This document shows, one piece after another, positions 22,990-34,339 of a stretch of DNA of 64,000 nucleotides. Every line of letters begins with the position of its first letter. Within the stretch, counting starts at the first letter, position 1. Position numbers and translations under genes: made by a program. This DNA is from Phragmites australis (lineage: Eukaryota > Streptophyta > Magnoliopsida > Poales > Poaceae): the NCBI RefSeq assembly GCF_958298935.1, contig NC_084929.1, positions 4,216,001-4,280,000 on the forward strand, given 5' to 3'. The notes below the pieces were generated by a model. It saw only the letters and a list, made by a program, of their open reading frames with translations, was not told the DNA's origin and did no database searches.

Positions 22990-24110
22990 ATGGGTCGTGA
23001 ATGCCACAACAAGGGCAAGGCAGTTGCAGAGCCAAAGAAGAAGACCAAAGCATAGAAAGAATGAGATCGTGCAGTCGCAGCAGTAGGTGCAGCAGATGCA
23101 CATCACGATTTTCAGATCAGGGACGACTTGTCCACAGCTCGTCGGTCCTCTCGCACTCGTTCTGCCATATGGTCAAGCTTGATGCCTTCCGGCCTATCAG
23201 GTAGCCAGAAGAGGGATCGTCAGGAGCAAGAGACAGAGGAGGAGGAGCAGCCTTAGGGGGAGCAACCCCAGCATCAACCTCCAGCTCAGGGTGAGATTCA
23301 CTTGCGTGACTTGACATCCTTCAAGTCACCAAGAATCAAGAAGCTGAGGTTCATGCCAGTCGAGGAGTGGTTTACCCTGTATAGAGATAAGGGGGTAAAT
23401 CCCAAGTTTTGGACCATTCTGTAGGAAGAATGTTAGTTTGAGCAAGCATAAGATGCTCAACTGGCACTACATGCAGTGACTCGAAACCTCTATTTGACAC
23501 CTTCCTAGCTTTCTCAGCTCTGCTTACAGATGTGGACATATATGTTGAGGATTGAGTTTGAGTCTTCTATGCGACAATGCGGATAGAGTCTGAATGAAAC
23601 TTCACTCAGTTCATGTTTGAGGGAGAGCATATGAGGCTGTATAGGAGCAACATGCTAGAGGCTTTGGGGGTTGAGGCGAGTGAGAGGTGTTTGCACAAGG
23701 TCGTTCATCCAAACACCAATACCCCTCATCGTGGTCTCGTTGGAGGAGTTTTCCCTACTAATGATGAGATTAGGCCACTCTTCAGGCAGCACTTCGTCAC
23801 AGGTTCACCTCGCCTACCAGATATGCTTACTCCTGAGGCGAATGCGATTCACATGGCCATGAGATGCAGTTTGCTACCATGTATTGGATACGGAGAGTCG
23901 ATCACCACTTTGCAACAGTGGCTACTCCTCTCTATTATCACTCACCAGCATTTTGATATTGTGGATTTGATTCTGTGTGAGATTGAGGACATGATAGCCG
24001 ATGGTATGATGATGGTCAAATAACAGTCATATGCACACCTCATATCTCATATGCTTTCTCACTCTGTCAGGTTCCTAGAGTTCCTTCAGACCTACAAATA
24101 GTCGTCGAGT
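22990..24110 (+). pseudogene. Degenerate open region of LTR element 1, family unrecognised
   Basis: Translation from ATGGGTCGTGAATGCCAC onwards gives a lysine-rich start (MGREC, KGKAVAEPKKKTK). A globular-looking part follows: IKKLRFMPVEEWFTLY and the open frame 23613-24023 with GEHMRLYRSNMLEALGV, PHRGLVGGVFPTNDEIRPLF and ITHQHFDIVDLILCEIEDMI. Several stops and frame changes interrupt it. Similar proteins in grass genomes are often labelled putative plant transposon protein; I cannot confirm that. A glutamine-rich tail is suggested near 24730-24880. It is not a normal CCHC Gag. Confidence 0.45.
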
Positions 24111-24112
24111 TA

Positions 24113-24379
24113 GACCATCCCCAACCATATTCCCTTCATTTCGTTCCCTTCCCGATTCCCTTCCCCGTTTCCATTCCCTTTATTTTCTCTCATCTCCAAC
24201 AGCTTCCCTTCGAGGGGAATCGCGAAGGGAAAGGAGAGAGAATCCCGTCCTGAAGGGAATGATCCTGGGAATCCCGTCGTGAAGGGAACCGTGAAGGGAA
24301 ACCGTTGGAGCGCTGAAGGGAACAAAAATCCCTTCATGACGGAATTTTAGTCCCCGAAGGGAATCCGTTGGGGCTGGCC
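24113..24379. mobile_element. Tourist-like (PIF/Harbinger) MITE, copy 1
   Basis: 267 bp flanked by TTA on both sides (24110-24112 and 24380-24382). Terminal inverted repeats are GACCATCCCCAAC on the left and GTTGGGGCTGGCC on the right. The interior is built of GAAGGGAA / TTCCCTTC blocks that can fold on themselves. A second copy lies at 60137-60394. This copy is nested inside LTR element 1, which is inside the LINE. Confidence 0.8.
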
Positions 24380-25589
24380 TTACTTCAGGGAGTATATTCC
24401 TACTGCTCCTACAGATAGACACCGTGGTCAGCGTGCTATGTTTCACGCGCAACAACAACTGCCAGCTGAGGATAGAGAGAGAGAGTTACAATTGAGGACC
24501 AGACCTAGTTGAGGCTGAGGTAGAGTTACCTCTGATGTTCTTTGACCTGGACAGTGACAACTACTCAAATGACATGGAGTACTTCTCGCCTGTTGCTAGG
24601 TCTCACGATGCTGAGGCAGGAGGTTCCTCTAAAAGTTGCACCGTAGACTTTTGCTCCACCTTTTTCAGCACCTGAGACGACACCTCCTATACCACCTTTG
24701 CTCAGTCTTCCGAGCTTGCTCTCATTCTTTAGCAGATGCAGCAGCAGCATCATGCCATTTAGCAACAACAGCTGGTAACTCAGGTAGAGATCGATGCAGG
24801 CAAAGCTTCAGGCTGACTATTTGCGCCAGCAGGAGCAACAGATGGTTCTTATGCAGTCGATCCAGCAGTAGCAACAGGCTGTTAACAACTCTTCAATCAG
24901 ACAAAGACAACAATGCTTGGATGTTCTCTTTCCTATTTTAGCATATAGGTCTACAGTTGCCTGCTGCACCTCCAGCACCTGCTCCAACTCTGAGTCCTCT
25001 CCCAGGCAGTGTCAACGGTCTTTTTGGATACTCCGATGTCAAGCTTTCCATTGTCAGCACTCTTCTCCACCAGAGTCTTCTCACAGCATGCCAGGATTTC
25101 GCAGAGGCCAGTGTTTACTCTGTTGATGTAACATTTGACTGCTGGACCTATCAGTTTCGAGGACTCTCCACAGTCGACAGTCCCAGCTCAGCAGCAGTCA
25201 AGCCGCCTCCTCCAGTCGCTCAGCCCGTGCTTGATGAGGCAGATTCTCCCCTTCGAGCTATGCAGAGCTAGATCATTCAGGAGATGGCAGCTCAGGATGT
25301 CGGTACCTCTAGCTCTGACCCCTGACCCAACGCAGTGTCGTCAAAGGTTCCTACTCTTTTAGCCTCTGATCAACCTTCCGTAGGATCTCTGTCACCTCAC
25401 ATCGACGCCGTTGCTGCCGAGCTCGACTCTTCCGCATCCGACTCTGAGTCTTACACATCTCAATTCGTGGTGCAACCTTCTTAGGTAGCGACGGCCTCTC
25501 AGTCTCCTCCGGATCCAGATGTTTAGATGTGTTCTCTTTTTGGTGCTTAGATGCTAAAGGGGGAGAGAGTCTAGTGTTATAGGGAGTTG

Positions 25590-27130
25590 TGGAGAGAGAT
25601 TGATAGGTTTCTTAGTCGCTAATGTGATATAATGGAAGATCAAATAACATATGTATCAAGATTAAGGATCTTCTAGTTCTAAGTGTCACAAGTAGATGAA
25701 GGACACTTAGAGTAGTTTAGGTCTCTTTTCTTAGTTTTTTGACCGTACTATAAAGGAAGGCTAAGAGTTGTAACTTGACCTAGTTGAATCTAGACAAGGT
25801 TAGATGCACACTTGTGAATTTATAACACTAGATAGCTCAAAGAAGCTTATGGTTAAGATGTCGAGAAGCTAGAGCTCAAGAGTACTTGAATTGGACGAGC
25901 TTAAAAAAATTTCAGTACACCGGATGGTCCGGCGATACCAAAGGTGAACACATCGGAGTATTTCTTGGATCAAGGCAAAAAGATCTTAAGTACACCGAAT
26001 GGTCCAACAATATAAGACTTATGAACACCGGAGTATTTTTGTGTGGTGACGTAGCACTTCTCGTTTGAATTCCATGATGGATGTTCCGGCGTTCATAGGA
26101 GGCTACGTCAGAGCATTTCTTGCAGAACGAGTTTTAGTAGGGTGATCCGATGTGTACATCGCAATATACGCTAGAGTGTTTTTTGCAGAGAAGAATTTTG
26201 AAGTCTAGATTTCGTGGTTCTACACACTGGATGGTCCGGTATGTGCCCGGAGGCTTCGTTGGAGTATTTAATAGGCTTAACATCTAATTGACAGTTGACA
26301 GTCGGGAGTGGGTGAAAAGGATATGCACCAGATGTTTTGGCATGTGTAAGTCAGTGCACGCCGGATCATCCGGCGTTCAAAAAAAATGGGGCAGTTGAGC
26401 AACGACTAGATTTAGACCTTTAGCCTATAAATACATCCCCACTTAGTTTCATTTCTCTCTCTTGTAATCCAGAGGAGTTCATACATCCTGTGTTATCAGG
26501 AAGTAAGAGAGAGCACTTGAGTTGATTTTCAAATCTCTAATTGAAGATTAAGTATGTTATTAGTACTTTAAGAGTAGTAAGTGTGCGTCTAGCTATAGTT
26601 TAGGCTTAATTTTGATCAAGTAAAATTATTGTCTTGTTACTCGTGGTAGTTGGCTATATCTAGCCAGTCTTTGGTGATTGGAGGTGTCTCGATGAGCTCT
26701 TGTAGTTCTTGTGAGAGTCCCAAGAAGAGCGATATGCTTAGTTTGATGCTCACTAATCTAGAGATGGAGAAGTGACAATCATGAGAGAACACTTGAGTCT
26801 TAGTAACTCAAGGGGAGCTATATCCTTGATAGATACTCCAACGAGGACTAGAGGGAGTGTCAACTCCTCGATATCTCTAGAAATTTTTTTGATGTTCTCT
26901 TGTACATCTATTTCCTTCCCACATTTACTTTAAGTATTTATCTTCATACAAGCTTTTAATTCCGCAATTTGAAGTTGTTTGCTTATGTAGTTGCCTTGCT
27001 TTAACTTGTTAGAGTAGTTGTTTTTATATTACTTCCAGATAAAGTTACTACTTATTCTAGTTTTAAGTTAAAGCGTTTTTATTTAGTGTCCAATTCACTT
27101 CCGTCTTAAGCATTCAATCCTTTTCGGATA
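25590..27130 (+). repeat. Right LTR of element 1
   Basis: A direct copy of 20610-21836 with the same palindrome array (25918-26370) and TATA-like CTATAAATAC at about 26424. It continues past 26810 with sequence missing from the left LTR. Its end is placed where LINE 3'-tail-like sequence resumes. Confidence 0.55.
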
Positions 27131-27205
27131 GTTATTCTGAACTATTTCTTGTTTTAATAAACAACGACAATCCACTTACCTTAAAAAAAATCAATGCTGG
27201 TCGTG
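27131..27205 (+). mobile_element. LINE 3' tail with poly(A) and right target-site duplication
   Basis: After the LTR element the sequence runs to TTAAAAAAAA at 27181-27190 and then ATCAATGCTGGTCGTG, the right copy of the 19649 duplication. It is interpreted as the displaced 3' end of the truncated LINE. Confidence 0.55.
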
Positions 27206-27624
27206 ATGCATATGTGTGAAGAATCACTGCCATCCACAACCATCAAAGTTTTTTTAGGGAACACCACCATCAAAGTTATGGTACTGTCTGCCCATACCAC
27301 CAGTTCTAGTCCCAGAACAGCCAAAAGTACCCATACGACCACCTCCTAGACCCACCCATCAGTTCAGGATCATCAGGTTTCGTTTCATCATCTGTGCTTC
27401 CTGGATGATAATTGCACCCCGTTCAACTTCAAAAACACCTCGTAAATCCACCAATCAGCCTCTGCCTTCACTGAAGCTGGTACATTAGCAGCATCACCCT
27501 AGTATAAGTGAATCTGAAATTTCTGGAAGCTTTGAGATCTATATTTTTGAGCTTACCCACACTAGATATAGCTTGAGCTAATACATACCGTCGAACAAGA
27601 CGTAAAGTGTAAAGTCCATCCTCT
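27206..27624. other. Intergenic DNA, original insertion locus
   Basis: Once contiguous with DNA left of 19649. It contains a repeated CACCATCAAAG motif. No reading frame is convincing on either strand. Confidence 0.35.
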
Positions 27625-27935
27625 GACACCATTGGGGGAATGCATCTGGTGCAGCAGCTAATTGGGAGTCTGTAGAAGCCTGTGTACAAGCTCGTAAGGA
27701 AGGGTATGATCTTGCTAGCGAAGGTAATAAAATTATCCGACAAGCTTGTAAATGGAGTCTTGAACTAGCCATAGCTTGTGAAGTATGGAAGGCGATCAAA
27801 TTCGAGTCTTAGCCGGTAGATATCATCGATTAAGTAGATAAAACTAGATATTAAGAAGGTCTAAAAAAGAAGCGAAATAGAAAAAAATCAGTTACGAAAT
27901 GCAATAATTCTTCTTTATTCTTTATATATACTACT
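27625..27935 (+). pseudogene. rbcL: Nuclear plastid insert (NUPT): 3' end of rbcL plus downstream spacer
   Basis: 27650-27815 translates as the C-terminus of the Rubisco large subunit, with substitutions: [19 protein letters not shown], then [20 protein letters not shown] and AIKFES before a premature stop. The following AAAACTAGATATTAAGAAGG and neighbouring bases look like the grass plastid spacer after rbcL. rbcL belongs in the plastid; a short, mutated piece flanked by repeats is a nuclear transfer. Many substitutions indicate an old insertion. Edges are accurate to perhaps 20 bp. Confidence 0.85.
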
Positions 27936-28039
27936 TTTTGAGATGTATATACTTCTTTATAAATAAAGTATATACTACTTTCTGAAATGTATATACTACT
28001 TTCTGAACATCCGTTAAAGAGGGAGCATGTACACCTAAG

Positions 28040-28164
28040 AGTACAAAAAATATGTCACATACTTACATGCATACATGTATATATCCATACATACATATAT
28101 GTGTGTATGTACATATGTATATATATGTATATTTGTATGTGTCTCTATATATATATATATGGAG
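28040..28164. repeat. AT/GT-rich microsatellite tract
   Basis: Alternating TA and TATG/CATA steps over about 125 bp, between the NUPT and the 3' end of the prolamin gene. Confidence 0.6.
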
Positions 28165-28244
28165 CAATTAATTAAGTACACTCGGGATTGCAACACAAAT
28201 TGAAATTAGACAGGGGACCTTCTGCTAGGTGGCCAAAAACAAAC

Positions 28245-28250
28245 TTTATT
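28245..28250 (-). terminator. Candidate polyadenylation signal of the prolamin gene
   Basis: The reverse complement reads AATAAA, about 115 bp past the stop codon, in a normal position for a short seed-storage 3' UTR. Confidence 0.5.
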
Positions 28251-28364
28251 GAAGTATTATTCTGATCACTATATATAGTACTACTCATCCATTATTCATA
28301 AATATATTATTGCATTGGTCACACATGATGATGTGCAACGTCTTATTACAAGCTAAGTAGTAGT

Positions 28365-28515
28365 TCAGTAGTGGCCACCAATGGCAGAAATGGCACAGGG
28401 GGTGGTGCAGTAGCTTGGTAGCTGGTAGAGGCCACACATGGCCGGCAGGTTCTGCGCCATCTGCGCCACCGCGATCGGGGACTGAGCAGCCGGCAGCTGA
28501 GGCACGTAGAGGGCT

Positions 28516-28548
<33 letters not shown>

Positions 28549-28847
28549 AGCACGACGGACTGAACCACGGCGCACATGGCCTGGCACCGGGCCTGCGGCT
28601 CCATCTGCCTCAGCTGCAGGCAGCACTGCTGCCGCAGCAGCTGGCAGATGCTCGGCTGCCACATCTGCGCCCGCCGGATGAAGTAGGGCACCGCCACCTG
28701 GGTGCACTGCTGCCGAAGGTACTCGGCGCAGGAGTTCAGGCCGACGCCGCCATAGAAGCTCTGCTGCGGCTCCTCCCAGCTGATCTGTTGCGCCGAGGCG
28801 CCAGTGAGAGCCACGAGCGCCACCGCCAAGATGATGGCCATCTTCAT
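28365..28847 (-). CDS. Beta-type prolamin (beta-zein/beta-kafirin-like seed storage protein)
   Basis: An intronless 160-residue endosperm storage protein. The signal peptide MKMAIILAVALVALTGASA is followed by mature QQ. The rest is rich in Gln, Cys and Met: CAEYLRQQC, FIRRAQMWQPSICQLLRQQC, CLQLRQMEPQARCQAMC, a run of ten glutamines, then MAQNLPAMCGLY, LPSYCTTPCAISAIGG. The C-terminal motif and cysteine pattern match beta-prolamins, which sit at the periphery of ER protein bodies and cross-link other prolamins. Absence of introns and size fit the class. The polyglutamine is coded by a nearly pure CAG run (28519-28548), hence length-variable. Upstream sites support endosperm expression. The frame looks intact and functional. 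Confidence 0.92.
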
Positions 28848-28933
28848 GCTGCCTGGTTTTGATTTGGTATCGACTTTATATGAAATCGAGGATCTCGATC
28901 GATCTGATGGTAAATGATTGTATATGTGAGAGC

Positions 28934-28941
28934 TATTTATA
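28934..28941 (-). promoter_or_regulatory. TATA box of the prolamin gene
   Basis: The minus strand reads TATAAATA, about 90 bp upstream of the ATG, giving a leader of about 60 nt. Confidence 0.75.
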
Positions 28942-29013
28942 TTATATTATAGCTGTGATCGATGGTAGGTTGCTTGCGCTTCTCAAACAGATAATTTGGA
29001 ATGTTGCATTGCA

Positions 29014-29022
29014 TTACGTGGA
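29014..29022 (-). promoter_or_regulatory. Opaque2-like bZIP site
   Basis: The minus strand reads TCCACGTAA, close to the Opaque2 target TCCACGTAGA known from zein promoters. It lies about 75 bp upstream of the TATA box. Confidence 0.55.
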
Positions 29023-29059
29023 AATACAAATCTACATGGATGCACAGTCGTCAAAGTCA

Positions 29060-29206
29060 CTTTACAACACATTGGAATGTGTCATAAATTCACTTTACAT
29101 GTCAAGGATTGATCCAGATATCATACTCTTCTGAAGCTAACTTTGCAATGTTGTGTATGTTGTTGTGATAATTCGGATTGTATGGCTTCACTGATTCACT
29201 TTACAC
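29060..29206 (-). promoter_or_regulatory. Cluster of prolamin boxes
   Basis: The minus strand has TGTAAAG at 29060-29066, 29093-29099 and 29200-29206, and the variant TGCAAAG at 29141-29147. TGTAAAG is the binding core for DOF factors such as PBF in cereal endosperm promoters. Four sites in 150 bp beside an Opaque2-like site form a typical storage-protein enhancer. Confidence 0.7.
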
Positions 29207-29264
29207 GTCAAGAATTGGTCCATGCATTATCTCAACCAAACTAATCAACTTTGTAATATATATA

Positions 29265-29620
29265 TATTGCCGCACAAGCTGCATGCCGAAAAGGAGGTTG
29301 TTTGGATCAGAAAGATTATTTCTAAGTTAGGTGTGGTGTCTAGTGCTTCTAATCCAATAGATCTCTATTGTGATAATAGTGGAGCCATTGCGTAAGCCAA
29401 AAAACGTAGGTCGCATCAGAAGTTCAAGCACATACTGCGGCGCTATCACCTTATTTGAGAGATTTTAGATCAGGCTGACATGAAGATATGCAAGGTGCAC
29501 ATAGATTTGAATATTTCTGATCTGTTGACAAAGCCACTCCTGCGACCAAAGCATGAAGCACACATGAGAGCTATGAGTATTAGATACTTACATGATTGAC
29601 TCTAATGCAAGTGAAAAATT
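29265..29620 (+). pseudogene. Copia RNase H C-terminal fragment
   Basis: Translation: AEKEVVWIRKIISKLGVV, IDLYCDNSGAIA, SHQKFKHILRRYHLI, LDQADMKICKVHIDLN, DLLTKPLLRPKHEAHMRAMS. This is the end of a Ty1/copia polyprotein, with two in-frame stops. The CDNSGAIA and LTKPL blocks are diagnostic. Everything upstream is missing. Confidence 0.8.
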
Positions 29621-29625
29621 GAAGG

Positions 29626-30896
29626 TGATATGCCACAGAGACAATCATAAAGATGATTATATCACACGTCTATGTTAATTTAATTTTGAATAATATGTTA
29701 TTATAAGAATGACTACCTTTTACATTGATTAGAAAGTATTTGACTTGTTCGTGAAACTCTTTGTTTATATCATGATGTTATTCTTAGTCAATCCCTGGTC
29801 GCATATCATTGTGATGATATATAAGACCAGCATATGTATTAATTGATGATCACGTTTCATGGATCATAGGTATAGAGATACCAAGTCAATAATGTGGATA
29901 TTTATTTTAGAGAATATGATGTTTGATAGAGCCACCTTGAGATACTGCTAGGATTGTTATTTATGATATGACATCAGTTGTTATCGTAAATGGTGTACCT
30001 GCAGGATCCTTAGATCTGAGATCATCATTGATTCCCAGAATGTGTAGTGACATACTTTGAGGCTGTCAAATACTATTCCGTAACTGGGTAGTCATAAAGG
30101 TAGTTTTCGGGCTTGTCATGAAACATGTCGTGGGGTGTGAGCGATCAAGATGAAATTTGCCCCTCCTTGATAATGGGAGAGATATCTTTGGGCCCCTCGA
30201 GGTAGTTGGATCGAGAAAGTGCATGACCATGCCAATATGATTAAAGAATTAGTCATGATGAATCCACTACTTGATCGAGTGAATGGTCGAGCTATCACAA
30301 GGGTAGCATGTATCTCGCCTTGAGCTTGACTGGTACCGTGAGGCGAAGAGATCGGTGTATGTGTATATCAAGGTTCAGCCGATATGATCTTTTGTGTATA
30401 CTCGGGAGTCAACATGTTCTATTAGGGACCGCTATTGATTTCGGTTTGGAAAGAGTTTTCGAGTCGTAGCCATTTGTACATGAACCTAACGGGTCACACA
30501 CTTAATAGGTTGGAACAAAACATGCGAATTGGATTCATATGTGGGTTTTGATTGGATTGTGATCCATGAGAAGTTAGAGTCCTAAAAAGCTTCCAATATG
30601 AGAGCCCATTGGCGAGCTCTATATAAGGAGAGGCGTGCGTAAGACGGGCTAAGGTTGAGCCACTCCGAGACCCTAGCCCCAACCTTCTACACGATCTCCC
30701 AAAACCCTAGCCGCGCGTGCGGTGCTAGCACATCGGCGCTCGGCGTTTCTACCTAATACGTGTGGATATCGTAGAGGCACTGCTGCTATTACGGCGCTGA
30801 TCTTCTCAGCGAGTTAATCGCGATGTGCTCGAGACTGGTCAAATGTCGTGACAAACTGCTCGACGTACCTGCTCATCTGATTGCGGAGCACGACAC
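29626..30896 (+). repeat. Probable 3' LTR of the copia remnant
   Basis: It starts after a purine tract (GTGAAAAATTGAAGG) with TGATATGCC, shortly after the RNase H end. It carries a TATA-like CTATATAAGGAG near 30618 and a C-rich transcribed part (CCCTAGCCGCGCGTGCGG). No second copy is in the window, so the ends are inferred. Confidence 0.5.
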
Positions 30897-33800
30897 GTGT
30901 AACACCTTGATTTTCATAATTAACAACTTTTTAAATTTTTCCAAGATTATTGAATAGCTTTTCTAGTAAAATAGGTTTAAACCCTATTTTCTTAATCAAT
31001 CAATCAAAATAGGTTATTATTTTGTATGCATTTCATACTAAGTTTTGTTAGGAGCCAGGTAAATGCATTAGATTTCTTTTTCTTTTCTTTCTCTTTGGTG
31101 TTTTGAATGAAATGGGTTTTGAAAAGGTTTTTACAAAACTCAATAGTGAATAAGTTAAGGGTCATAATGGTTGGAATTCAAAATTCTTAGATTCATCATC
31201 TATTCAATCCTTGGTTATACCTGATCATTATCTAGTTCAATCCAAATTTTATCCAAATCCTTGTTTAAAGTCAAAATTTTCTTTTCCTCAAATCCTATCC
31301 AAATCTAAATTCAAATTTCATCCCTATTCAAATTTCTCTACAAAAGTTTCTTTTTCTAAAACCTTAGATATGTCTAAAGTGACATTGGGCCCAATCCTAT
31401 CCATGCCCAAGCTTTTGGTCGGCACACAAGTCTTCTAGAAGCCCCAAACACAAAGGTTCTACGAAATCTGCAAATTTTCGCGGAGTCTTGGACAACCTCA
31501 TCTTCCTATGAAGTTTCAGAGTTCAAAACGGCCTCAAATTCAAATCTTGAAAATACCAAAGTTGTAGGTTTCGTCAAGAGCTTCGATTGGAACCTATGGA
31601 AGTCTCCTTTTGGATAATGGAGCTAGGAGTTATGGCCCCAGAAATTAGTGCTGCGCAGATAAGTCTGAGTTCAAATATTTTATTTTATGATGCATTTTTA
31701 AAAATCAATATGGCCTTTTCAGAGGTTCCAATGAATACCAAAGTTGTAGATCTTTTAGAGTAATACAATTTAGAGTCTAGAAACATCCAATTTGAAATCC
31801 GGACGATGGATATATCATCCTCTGAATAGAGAGCTGAGAAAAAGGAAATTCTAATTGACTCGAACTCGAACCTAATTTTTGTCCGGCTTGGACTCCACCT
31901 CAACTAGCCGCACCTAACCCTATAAATAGGAGTTGCACGCCCTCTCCTATCCCTATTCTATGCCCCCAAACCCTAGACACCGCTGCTGCCCTGTCCGTGC
32001 ACCGTCGCCACTCGTGATGCACTACGTCGCCTTCTCCGTGAATCCTCCTTCCTCGACTATCGAAGCAAGGTGAGAAACCCTTCTTCTCCTCCTTTACTAG
32101 TGTTTTACCATCATACTAAATCCCTAGTCAAGCCCTAGCCCCGGCCAACTAGTGCACGGTTTGCCATGCCCCTTCACCAGTGCATGACGCATGATGTTCC
32201 CCAAGCTCTCACCAACCAGATCAGTCAGTAGAGCAGCCAAACCACCGGAATCAAGGTCGGCATACCCACTGTCCGGTTTCTAGACGCATTCTATGCGTGC
32301 ACCGGATTTGCATTCGCGTTCCTCGTCAATCCAAAAGCCGTATAGATGCACCAACCACATCAAGGCGTGTCCCATCGAGTCTTCTACATAACCCTAGGAG
32401 CCCATCCCCATTTGTGCAGTGACACTACCGGAACGCGATTGTCAATCACAGCTTGTCGCAACCGCACCCATCTCATCTCCGCCGATCGTTCTTCCTCTCA
32501 GGGGATGATCTACCAAAACCCATGCCATAGCATTGTATTCTCAGGAAATATGAACGTCTCTGTTTAGACGGTTTCTTACATTTCATAGCCAATCTCAGGG
32601 AACGCAATCATCTTCGTTGTTGCGTATGTTCGCAGTCACCACTAAACCTAGCAACAGTCATCGCCGTTTTGCCACTACCTCGAATGACTCCTTCCAAAAC
32701 CAACCATACCACCGAATGTCAATGGCTACGAGCCCGATCGCCATCTCCAACGAAACCAGAACCACCGGTGCTACACAAAGTCACCGGTAATATCTTTAAC
32801 CTAGAAGCGCAACCTCTGGCCATTTAATCCATCATGAGTGGTCGAGACTAGAACTCAGCGTATCCCTTCTTTAATCCAAGACGGTACTTGCATAGCATGC
32901 CAAGTCGGCACCACATCATTCTCCTTAAGTCAGCGAAGTCTGGTCTGCCCTACACTTCTTAAATCTTGCACAATGATATTGTGAAGCCTGACACAGTGAT
33001 TGTGCAATAAAGCCTTTCTTATAGAAAGATAGTTCCGGAAAATCAGCATTTCCTTTTCAGTCTAATCCATCCCCCAAAAGTTGTTCTCTTTTCATCTTAA
33101 CTCCGATTTAGGCGATTCTTGCGTCTAAATATTTCTAAAATCATACATATCCAACCATAGTGTTTTTAAAGTGTTTTAATGATGTTTAGTATGTTGTTCT
33201 TAGTGTTTTCCTTTGTATTGTTTGTTGGTAGTTCTTGTGATTAGTCGATGATGTTCCGGAGCAGTTCGAGAGACTTCAGGACCAAGATTACGACAACACT
33301 AAGCACATTGGGTAAAAGGTAAGTATACTCCTTGATCATATTGAACCTATGTTTTAAATATTTTATTTTACAAAATTGCATGCAACATCTCTCAACTTGA
33401 TGGGTAGTCACCTATGTTAAGGTTTATCTAGTTCTTCCTTTACATTGCTTGAAGCCTAAGAGGTAGTTGATATGAGTATCTTGGGTAGATTTGCTTAGCT
33501 ATGCTTTTGAGATGTTGGGAAGTGTCATATACATGTTTAGTGGATATATGCAATGGTGATGGTGAACTTGTTAGTAATATGGAACCCTAGGACTTGGGCA
33601 AGGAATTGGTTTGATAATTACCTCAGCTTTTTCTATTTGACTATAATTGCTTTCGGTCCATCCATGCATGAAATCACATACATAGTAGCCACGTAAATTG
33701 TTGCTCTGGGTCTGAAGCCTACAAGAAAAGTCTGTTACGATTCTCCATTCCTTCCGGAATGAAAAGTGACGTCCTTTCCTCTTGACGTAGCATGTGTACA

Positions 33801-34100
33801 CCCTGTACGAGTGTGATTATTGACCGTAACTAGACTTAGATTCAATCAATTCCAAGTTTACTAGAGCTTTAATGAAATAATTAATTTACCGTTGTAGCAA
33901 GTCTATGATGGGTTGGTATTCAGTGGCTGGATTTCTTTTCCCGTCGAGGACAACGATATAGCTGTAGTCAGTTTGGATGACAAAGAGGGCCCAGTGAAAT
34001 CTACACATGTGTCACCGTAGTTAATTAGTCGTAAATCCTAACGTTGTGATGGTCAAAAGGAGTAGTACAAATATGGAGGAAAACACGTACCCAAAGTTGT
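30897..34100 (+). mobile_element. Gypsy-type LTR/leader remnant, non-coding
   Basis: It begins TGTAACACCTTGATTTTC, a common start of grass Ty3/gypsy LTRs, with CCTATAAATAGG at about 31918. A C-rich transcribed stretch and the block AACTCCGATTT with GGTGATTCTTGCG near 33100 follow; this block recurs at about 55363-55393 in the other gypsy-type stretch. No polyprotein is visible. The right edge is uncertain. Confidence 0.45.
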
Positions 34101-34339
34101 AAGGTAGAAGTATGTATCGCTTTAATTGGTGCATTTGAATAGGTTCAAGTGCATAATCCTCAGTTGCCTGTGGATCAGTGGCAACCGTCGTCTAGTTTAT
34201 CTTCATTGGGTCGAGGAATGCTACATGAGTGATTCCTTTTTGACCGCATGTATGTATCTCCATTCTACATACACAAGAAGTTAAGACATTCAGTCTAATG
34301 GCACAAGAATATATATTGTGAATTATACATATAAGACAC

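Larger units (their letters stand above)
20531..27130 (+). mobile_element. Non-autonomous LTR retroelement 1 inside the LINE 3' region
   Basis: Long direct repeats at about 20531-21840 and 25590-26810 share hundreds of bases (for example GATCTTCTAGTTCTAAGTGT and GAGAGCACTTGAGT). A purine tract GCTAAAGGGGGAGAG precedes the right copy, as expected of a polypurine tract. The first ~90 bp of the right LTR look rearranged and the last part of the left LTR diverges after 21836, so both are damaged. No protease, integrase or RT is visible. Boundaries are approximate (about 30 bp left, about 50 bp right). Confidence 0.7.

Noticed and set aside
20938..26370. Regularly spaced CCGG palindromes as a CRISPR-like array
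   Set aside because: Spacing is irregular, repeats are degenerate, they sit in LTRs of a plant genome, and no cas genes exist.
28415..28862. Plus-strand frames opposite the prolamin gene
   Set aside because: Alanine/leucine runs are the complement of the CAG tract and signal peptide; no independent evidence.
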